A stretch of DNA of 11,238 bases, taken from JBCDCB01 sp039182735. GTDB taxonomy: Bacteria; Planctomycetota; Phycisphaerae; Phycisphaerales; UBA1924. This document shows positions 6,935 to 11,238 of the stretch, piece after piece. The position numbers and the translations under genes were made by a program. Numbering within the stretch: the first letter of the stretch is position 1; every line of letters starts with the position of its first letter. Below the pieces are notes generated by a model, which was not told the DNA's origin, did not search any database, and worked only from the letters and a program-made list of their open reading frames with translations. The DNA lies in NCBI GenBank assembly GCA_039182735.1, contig JBCDCB010000053.1:1-11238 (forward strand), in the 5' to 3' direction.

Positions 6935-9361
6935 TCAGGGCGTGTCGGGCTCGTCGCCAGGCGATTCCTCACCGGGCGTCTCGTCGCCGGGAGTTTCATC
7001 GCCCAGTGGTTCGTCGGCGGGGGGATCGTCCATCGCGGGCGAATCGTCGCCGCCACCGGTCACACTGCTGCCGTCCCAGCACGTCGGGCAGTTGGGGACA
7101 TCAACGATGACAAAGGGCGTGGTGTCGCCGTTGCTGAGTTGGATCTGCACTTCGAGTTGCCCGTCGATGACGGAACCGTTGGCCGCGGTGATCTGCGCCG
7201 CGCGTGCGTAGAAGGCGTTGTCGCCGAAGCGAGCCGGGTCCTGGAAGGCGGCGTCGCCAAGGATCACGGTGCTCGGATCGGGCTGGTTGAACGCGAGCCA
7301 CAGCACGTCGAGCGGGTTCGACCACGGCTCGACGAACGCGCCCGGCGCGGTAGACGGCGACCCGATCACGAGATGGCTATCGATCGGCTGGTTCCCGATC
7401 ACGACGTACGAATCGAAGGGGAGACAGAAGAGTTCGAGCGCCGGCGCCGCGACGTTTGAGCCGAAGGGGTGCTGGCGGATCTCGCCGCTGCGCACGGTGA
7501 GGCCTTCGCTGAAGTTGGGATCGGACTGCACCGCAAAAAGGCGGAAGGCCTCGTCGAAGCGGACGAAGAGTTCGGCGGTGGAAGCGCCCTGGAAGTCCGG
7601 GTTCGGCATGCCGTCGCCGGTGAGGTCGTCGCAGGGATCGGTGCGCGGGACGGGCGACCAGACGGCGGTGATGCCTTCGGGTTCTTCGCCGTCGCCGCCG
7701 GGGTCGGGGAGTCCGCCGCCGCCGTCCCCGTCATTGCCGCCATCGCCATCACTGCCCGAGCCGTCGCCGTTGTCGTCTCCACCGGCGTCGCCATCGCCAT
7801 CGCCGTCGGAGGGATTGTCTTCGTCGTCGGTGCCGCCCTGATCGTCGGGATCGGCGTCGCCGTCGGTCGGTGCGTCGTCGCTGTTGCCGTCGTCGGGTGA
7901 TCCGCCGGTGCCGTCACCGATGATGACGACGACGCCCTCGTCCTCGTCGAGTTCTTCCGCCGGGTCGTTCGTGAAGTCGAGGTCGAGCGTCCAGCAATCG
8001 ACACAGTTCGGCACGTTGACGATCGTGCTCGCGATGCCGCCGGCGGGGTCGATGAACGACGCGTCGAGCTGACCGCTGATCGATGTGACGTCGGTCGGCG
8101 CGGTGATGCGCGCGATGCGCACGTAGAGCTCGCCGTCGCCGAAGATGCTCGGCTCGGTCCGCGCGAGTGCCCCGGAGACGGAGAACCACACCGCCTCGAT
8201 CCGCGAGCCGAAGGCGTTGACGTTCCCACTCACGTCGGCGGCGTCGCCGATCGAGAGCGATGAGTCGAACTCGATGCACGGGATGCGCGACGGCGGCCCG
8301 AGCTGCGCGCCGCCCTCGATCTGCGCGATCGAACTGCCGGCGACGGTGATGCCCGCGTTCGTGATGCCGGTGTCCAGCGCGGTGAGCTGGAGCGGGCGGT
8401 CCACGCGGAGGTAGAGGTCGGCGGTGCGGAAGCCGGCGAGCGACGCGCAGTCGCGGTTGTCGATCGGGACCCAGACGGCGTCCACGTCCGGCACGAGGAG
8501 CCCGACGGACGGCCCGCTCGGCGCCGCGGGCGCCGGAGCCGGTGCTGGCGCCGAAGGCGCGGCCGGGGCGCTGGGCGCTGTGGATGGCCCGCTCGCGCCC
8601 CCGCTGGGTCCGCCGCTGGGGCCGGAGGATCCTCCTGAGGACCCGCCAGATGCGCCACCGGCAGAAGTGCCGCCGGCGCTGACAACGGCTTCGTTGTCCG
8701 CCACGGCTTCGGCGGTCTCGAGCGATTCGGAACGGTTTCGTCCGCTTTCGAGGTTGTTCTGCCTCGCGAACTCCTGGCGCCGAGCCTGAGCCTGGCGCCG
8801 ACGCTCTGCCATCGCCGCGGGGTCGTTCGAGCCGGGGCGGAAGCGCTTGTCGCTGGGGTTACCCGATTCGTTGCGGGTGATGTTGGTCGGGCTCGCGTCG
8901 GATGGGCGACCGCTGTTCTGGTTGTTCGACCCACGCGAAGTATCACGACCGCGATCGCGACGCAAGCGTTCGAGCTGGTCCTCGTCGATGCGGAGCGGGC
9001 GCTCGGCCCGCACCGTGATCGGGGCGGCGAGCCCGTCCTCGAAGATCGAGCGGGTCGTCAGTTCGCGCTGCCCGAACATCCCGCGCCCGCTCGAGGACGA
9101 CGCGATCGCGACATCGCCGCCGAAGCTGCCGCCGGAATACACGCGGGGCTCGCGGGGTCGAGGCTGCGGCCCGGCGAACCGCGCGGAGGGTCGCGAACGC
9201 TCGAAGGAGGGGGTGTACGAGGCGGCGTCCGTGGTGGCCGGCTCATCGGAGCCGCCGCCGAAAACGGCGAATCCGAGCAGAAGCGTCAGCGCGATCGTGA
9301 TGACCAGCCAGAACCGAGACAGCGTTCCGCCCTCCGACGGGGTTGATGTGGGCGTTCCCAT
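6935..9361 (-). CDS. Membrane-anchored protein with two four-cysteine domain repeats and low-complexity linkers
   Basis: I recognise no named family. The frame extends up to 9538, but the ATG at 9361 is preferred because a hydrophobic segment (about residues 17-36) follows closely; this gives 808 residues. There is no obvious Shine-Dalgarno. No signal-peptidase site is clear after the segment, so an N-terminal membrane anchor with the rest outside the cytoplasm is likely. Residues 38-227 look disordered, with an Arg/Gln/Glu-rich helix-like part near AERRRQAQARR. Residues 228-283 are Gly/Ser then Pro/Ala-rich. Domain A (about 287-459) and domain B (about 562-763) are repeats: each begins near AVW.P, has a Cys-x(2-3)-FDS motif, and ends VPNCxxCW. 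Their cysteines align (305, 362, 453, 456 versus 577, 646, 758, 761). An Asp/Gly-rich linker separates them, and an acidic Pro tail follows. The spacing to the protease gene (102 bp) allows but does not prove cotranscription. A surface or envelope role is inference. Confidence 0.8.
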   Translation of the reverse strand: MGTPTSTPSEGGTLSRFWLVITIALTLLLGFAVFGGGSDEPATTDAASYTPSFERSRPSARFAGPQPRPREPRVYSGGSFGGDVAIASSSSGRGMFGQRELTTRSIFEDGLAAPITVRAERPLRIDEDQLERLRRDRGRDTSRGSNNQNSGRPSDASPTNITRNESGNPSDKRFRPGSNDPAAMAERRRQAQARRQEFARQNNLESGRNRSESLETAEAVADNEAVVSAGGTSAGGASGGSSGGSSGPSGGPSGGASGPSTAPSAPAAPSAPAPAPAPAAPSGPSVGLLVPDVDAVWVPIDNRDCASLAGFRTADLYLRVDRPLQLTALDTGITNAGITVAGSSIAQIEGGAQLGPPSRIPCIEFDSSLSIGDAADVSGNVNAFGSRIEAVWFSVSGALARTEPSIFGDGELYVRIARITAPTDVTSISGQLDASFIDPAGGIASTIVNVPNCVDCWTLDLDFTNDPAEELDEDEGVVVIIGDGTGGSPDDGNSDDAPTDGDADPDDQGGTDDEDNPSDGDGDGDAGGDDNGDGSGSDGDGGNDGDGGGGLPDPGGDGEEPEGITAVWSPVPRTDPCDDLTGDGMPNPDFQGASTAELFVRFDEAFRLFAVQSDPNFSEGLTVRSGEIRQHPFGSNVAAPALELFCLPFDSYVVIGNQPIDSHLVIGSPSTAPGAFVEPWSNPLDVLWLAFNQPDPSTVILGDAAFQDPARFGDNAFYARAAQITAANGSVIDGQLEVQIQLSNGDTTPFVIVDVPNCPTCWDGSSVTGGGDDSPAMDDPPADEPLGDETPGDETPGEESPGDEPDTP
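6938..7003 (-). repeat. Acidic pentapeptide repeats at the C-terminus of the anchored protein
   Basis: The last 22 residues (787-808) run as GDETP, GDETP, GEESP, GDEPD, then TP. The 15-nt DNA units differ mostly at third codon positions, so the peptide period is better preserved than the DNA. This gives a disordered, negatively charged tail; no sorting motif such as LPXTG or a PEP-CTERM helix is present. Confidence 0.75.
7073..7678 (-). repeat. Domain B, second copy of the four-cysteine domain
   Basis: This encodes residues about 562-763. Shared landmarks with the first copy, in order, are AVW, a Cys at 577, TAELFVRFD, GLTVRSGEI, CLPFDS (Cys646), DVLWLAF, FGDNAFYARAAQITA, IDGQLEV and VPNCPTCW (Cys758, Cys761). 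It is about 30 residues longer than the first copy, mainly between Cys577 and Cys646 and after Cys646. Confidence 0.75.
7679..7975 (-). repeat. Asp/Gly-rich linker between the two domains
   Basis: Residues about 463-561 are dominated by Asp and Gly with many DGDGD and DGDADPDD runs. Such runs resemble the calcium-loop patterns of thrombospondin type 3 or dockerin-like repeats, though no regular 12- or 13-residue period is obvious to me. The DNA shows matching runs of ATCGCC/GTCGCC. Calcium binding is possible; a plain flexible acidic linker is equally possible. Confidence 0.65.
7985..8503 (-). repeat. Domain A, first copy of the four-cysteine domain
   Basis: This encodes residues about 287-459. 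Landmarks are AVWVP, Cys305, TADLYLRVD, GITVAGSSI, CIEFDS (Cys362), EAVWFSV, FGDGELYVRIARITA, ISGQLDA and VPNCVDCW (Cys453, Cys456). All four cysteines have a counterpart in the other copy, which suggests disulfides in an extracytoplasmic beta-rich fold. Confidence 0.75.
8513..8680 (-). repeat. Gly/Ser-rich then Pro/Ala-rich linker
   Basis: Residues 228 to about 283 begin with SAGG, GGSS and SGPSGG units and pass into alternating Pro-Ala (APAPAPAP). This is a typical extended linker lifting domain A away from the membrane anchor. It has no recognisable domain. Confidence 0.7.
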
Positions 9362-9377
9362 CAACTTGTACGCGGGG

Positions 9378-9397
9378 ATCGGCTGCCGGTGGCCGAT
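9378..9397 (-). promoter_or_regulatory. Hairpin 16 nt before the anchored protein's start codon
   Basis: Arms ATCGGC (9378-9383) and GCCGAT (9392-9397) pair perfectly around 8 nt on the leader of the minus-strand gene. The start codon lies 16 nt further on and lacks a Shine-Dalgarno. The hairpin could influence initiation or simply be chance; the evidence is structural only. Confidence 0.3.
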
Positions 9398-9457
9398 TCC
9401 TTGTGCGAGAGCGTGAGATTCGCCCGAGCCGGCGCGGGCCCGGGCTCCGATTCGGGG

Positions 9458-9486
9458 TTCCGACGCGGCAGGTGCCCGGCTACCAT
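9458..9486 (+). promoter_or_regulatory. Weak candidate sigma-70 promoter for pdhA
   Basis: TACCAT at 9481-9486 matches four of six -10 positions. TTCCGA at 9458-9463 matches three of six -35 positions with a 17-nt spacer. It lies 54 bp before the pdhA start. The match is poor, but it is the best pair I see on this strand of the divergent region. Confidence 0.25.
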
Positions 9487-9540
9487 GCCAGTTGAAGATC
9501 GAGTGATCGTCGCCCAAACCGAAACCGAACGAGAGCAAGC

Positions 9541-10704
9541 ATGACGACGACGGTTGCCAAACCCAGCGAGACCAACGGCCGCATCGGGCAGACCCAGAGC
9601 GCCCGGCGGACCTTCGTCTTCGAACCCAAGGGCAAGCGCCTGACCGACGACCTCCCCGACGACACCCTCGTCTCGTGGCTGCGCGACATGATGCTGATCC
9701 GCGAGTTCGAGATCCGCACGATGGCCGCGTACCAGCAGGCCAAGATCGGCGGCTTCTGCCACGTCTACACCGGGCAGGAGCCCGTCGTGGTCGGGACGTT
9801 CGCCGCGATCGAGCACGATGACCCGATCATCACCGCCTATCGCGATCACGGGCACGCGCTCGCACGCGGCATGGACCCCAAGGCCTGCATGGCCGAGATG
9901 TTCGGCAAGATCACCGGCTGCGCAAAAGGCAAGGGCGGGTCGATGCACATGTTCGACAAGCCCAACCACCTCTACGGCGGGCACGGCATCGTCGGCGCGC
10001 AGACCCCGCTCGGGCTCGGGCTCGCCTTCGCCACGCGCTACCAGCGCGAGGTCGTCGGCGTCAGCGACAAAAAGCACGTCACGCTCTGCTTCCTCGGCGA
10101 CGGCGCACTCAACCAGGGCGCCCTGCACGAGGCGATGAACCTCGCGAACCTACCGCAGACCCGCTGCCCGGTCATCTACATCGTCGAGAACAACGCCTAC
10201 AGCATGGGCACCTCGATCGAGCGCGGCACCACCATGGCGCACGACCTCACCAAGAAGGCCGACGCCTACGGCATCGATTCCATCACCATCGACGGCTTCG
10301 ACGTCCGCAGCGTGTACGACCAGTTCAAGCCCTTCGCTGATGAGTGTCGCGACGAGCAGAAGCCCGGGTTCGTGGACCTGCATTGCTACCGCTACCAGGG
10401 CCACTCGATGTCCGACCCGCAGAAGTACCGCACGAAGGACGAGGTCGAGTCCGCCAAGGAACGCGACGGCATCGACGCGCTCGCGCACCACCTCATGAGC
10501 GAGCGCAAGTGCCTCGACGAGGAGGCTTACAAAGCGATGCAGAAGGAACTGAAGGCGATCGTCAAGGACGCCGTGAAGTTCGCGGAGGAGTCCGCCGCGC
10601 CGCAGCCCGAGGACGAGATGTACTCGGATGTCTACGTGAACCCGCAGCCCGGGCTCACCACGCTCGGCCCGTACCACGAGGGCGCTAAGAACCCGCTGCT
10701 CTGA
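9541..10704 (+). CDS. pdhA: Pyruvate dehydrogenase E1 component, alpha subunit
   Basis: This subunit, with E1 beta, forms the thiamine diphosphate-dependent E1 enzyme that decarboxylates pyruvate and passes the acetyl group to lipoyl-E2, giving acetyl-CoA in the cytoplasm. The 387-residue length fits the family. Visible motifs include HVYTGQEPVVVG, YRDHGHALARG, KGKGGSMHMF, and the ThDP/Mg motif from GDG (186-188) to NN (217-218). HSMSDPQKYRTKDE from 288 matches the loop that in mitochondrial E1 alpha carries the regulatory serine; Ser289 and Ser291 are present. The first 30 or so residues are polar and variable. The start follows GAGAG with a short spacer. E1 beta begins 56 bp downstream, so the two are surely one operon. 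Motifs are of the alphaproteobacterial/mitochondrial type. A branched-chain or acetoin E1 is less likely given the close match of both subunits to pyruvate enzymes. Confidence 0.95.
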   Translation: MTTTVAKPSETNGRIGQTQSARRTFVFEPKGKRLTDDLPDDTLVSWLRDMMLIREFEIRTMAAYQQAKIGGFCHVYTGQEPVVVGTFAAIEHDDPIITAYRDHGHALARGMDPKACMAEMFGKITGCAKGKGGSMHMFDKPNHLYGGHGIVGAQTPLGLGLAFATRYQREVVGVSDKKHVTLCFLGDGALNQGALHEAMNLANLPQTRCPVIYIVENNAYSMGTSIERGTTMAHDLTKKADAYGIDSITIDGFDVRSVYDQFKPFADECRDEQKPGFVDLHCYRYQGHSMSDPQKYRTKDEVESAKERDGIDALAHHLMSERKCLDEEAYKAMQKELKAIVKDAVKFAEESAAPQPEDEMYSDVYVNPQPGLTTLGPYHEGAKNPLL

Positions 10705-10706
10705 GC

Positions 10707-10722
10707 GGACTGCGACCAGTCC
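10707..10722 (+). other. Intercistronic hairpin between pdhA and pdhB
   Basis: GGACTG (10707-10712) and CAGTCC (10717-10722) form a perfect 6-bp stem with a CGAC tetraloop, 2 nt after the pdhA stop codon. No T-run follows, so it is unlikely to terminate. It may protect the upstream 3' end or limit ribosome read-through into pdhB. Confidence 0.35.
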
Positions 10723-10760
10723 ACCAGCACCCACCCGCACCATTCGGCGAGACCCGACGG

Positions 10761-11238
10761 ATGACGACCACCTACACGCCCGTGCAGGGCATCGAAACGC
10801 ACGAGCCCGACTTCTCGCACGAGCCGAGCCGCGAGGGCGATCGCGTGATCCAGTTCCGCGAGGCGCTCCGCGAAGCGATGAGCGAGGAGATGCGTCGTGA
10901 CAAACGCTTCTTCCTGATGGGCGAAGAGGTTGCCTACTACAACGGCGCGTACAAGGTCTCCGAGGGCATGCTCGACGAGTTCGGGCCCGAGCGCATCATC
11001 GACGTCCCCATCTCCGAGAACGGCTTCTCCGGGCTCGCCGTCGGCGCCGCGATGTACGGCATCCGACCCATCATCGAGTTCATGTCGTGGTCCTTCTCGC
11101 TCGTCGCGGCGGACCAGATCCTCAACAACGTGCCCAAGATGCTCTACATGAGCGGCGGGCAGTGGGGCTGCCCCACCGTCTTCCGCGGCAACGACGGTGC
11201 GGGCGGGCAGCTCGGCTCGACCCACTCGTGGTGCGTCG
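10761..11238 (+). CDS. pdhB: Pyruvate dehydrogenase E1 component, beta subunit (3' end outside window)
   Basis: The first 159 codons are visible and the frame runs off the right edge without a stop. The product pairs with E1 alpha to form the alpha2beta2 enzyme and supplies residues that bind the thiamine pyrimidine ring. The sequence has the classic order FREALREAMSEEM, GEEVAYYNGAYKVS (Glu55/Glu56, one of them the expected cofactor-activating glutamate), FGPERIIDVPISENGFSG, GAAMYGIRPIIEFM and VFRGNDGAGGQLGSTHS. This closely follows mitochondrial and alphaproteobacterial E1 beta. A polar stretch of about 28 residues precedes the conserved domain; no lipoyl domain is visible in it, unlike some alphaproteobacterial PdhB proteins. 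The ATG follows the pdhA stop by 56 bp; the ribosome site is weak (CGAGA about 10 nt upstream). Confidence 0.93.
   Translation, partial: MTTTYTPVQGIETHEPDFSHEPSREGDRVIQFREALREAMSEEMRRDKRFFLMGEEVAYYNGAYKVSEGMLDEFGPERIIDVPISENGFSGLAVGAAMYGIRPIIEFMSWSFSLVAADQILNNVPKMLYMSGGQWGCPTVFRGNDGAGGQLGSTHSWCV

Larger units (their letters stand above)
9362..9540. other. Divergent intergenic region between the anchored protein and pdhA
   Basis: This 179-bp stretch separates two genes read in opposite directions and should hold the promoters of both. It carries a hairpin close to the minus-strand start (listed separately), a GC-rich inverted repeat (GAGCC 9426-9430 / GGCTC 9443-9447) around the palindrome CGGGCCCG (9435-9442), and a weak plus-strand promoter. 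The minus-strand frame is open through it, but the encoded 59 residues look unlike a protein N-terminus. I see no RNA gene here. Confidence 0.5.

Noticed and set aside
7690..7930. Short tandem GATGGC-like units that could be read as a CRISPR or satellite array
   Set aside because: The units are codon-length multiples inside an open frame encoding Asp/Gly-rich protein, with no spacers and no constant repeat.
9425..9470. GC-rich inverted repeat resembling part of a tRNA
   Set aside because: No T-arm consensus, anticodon stem or acceptor pairing could be assembled on either strand.
9362..9538. Upstream start giving the anchored protein 59 extra residues
   Set aside because: The extension fills the whole divergent promoter region up to 2 bp from the pdhA start, has no hydrophobic or domain-like character, and would put the membrane segment at about residue 76. 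It is not fully excluded because neither start has a clear ribosome site.
9361..10128. A 255-codon minus-strand open frame opposite the start of pdhA
   Set aside because: It is antisense to strongly conserved E1 alpha sequence and shows no domain of its own.

Overview
The window is GC-rich bacterial chromosome, by eye around two thirds G+C. It carries two divergent gene blocks. On the minus strand, in transcription order, lie a large membrane-anchored low-complexity protein (6935-9361), a secreted tricorn-like S41 protease (3506-6832), a second secreted tricorn-like S41 protease (138-3476), and possibly the first codons of a further gene leaving the left edge (1-26). On the plus strand lie the E1 alpha gene (9541-10704) and the truncated E1 beta gene (from 10761) of a pyruvate dehydrogenase complex. 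The mix of giant secreted PD40/S41 proteases, a long protein with Asp/Gly-, Gly/Ser- and Pro/Ala-rich linkers, and an alphaproteobacterial/mitochondrial-style two-subunit E1 suggests a planctomycete, perhaps of the class Phycisphaerae. That placement is an inference from gene style; the window holds no rRNA or other marker.

Left part (1-6832). The two proteases lie head to tail, 29 bp apart, the downstream one with a strong Shine-Dalgarno (SD) sequence. Both have a signal peptide, PD40 beta-propeller repeats, a very acidic insert, a PDZ-like region and a C-terminal S41 serine protease domain. The His-Ser-Glu candidates are H763/S992/E1050 and H789/S1015/E1071. Their Ser-to-Glu spacings of 58 and 56 residues match the 58 in archaeal tricorn (S965/E1023). 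The two are diverged paralogs that differ next to the active-site residues, so they probably cleave different peptides outside the cytoplasm.

Middle (6833-9361). A 102-bp gap upstream of the first protease holds a TATGAT box and a chain of overlapping perfect palindromes. The 808-residue protein beyond it has one N-terminal membrane segment, a disordered region, and two copies of a four-cysteine domain ending in VPNCxxCW. An Asp/Gly-rich linker separates the copies, and an acidic pentapeptide-repeat tail ends the protein. I recognise no named family.

Right part (9362-11238). A 179-bp divergent region separates the anchored protein from pdhA-pdhB, which decarboxylate pyruvate as an alpha2beta2 E1 enzyme. 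The E2 and E3 genes are not visible and could follow to the right. No tRNA, rRNA, CRISPR array, insertion sequence or phage gene was seen.
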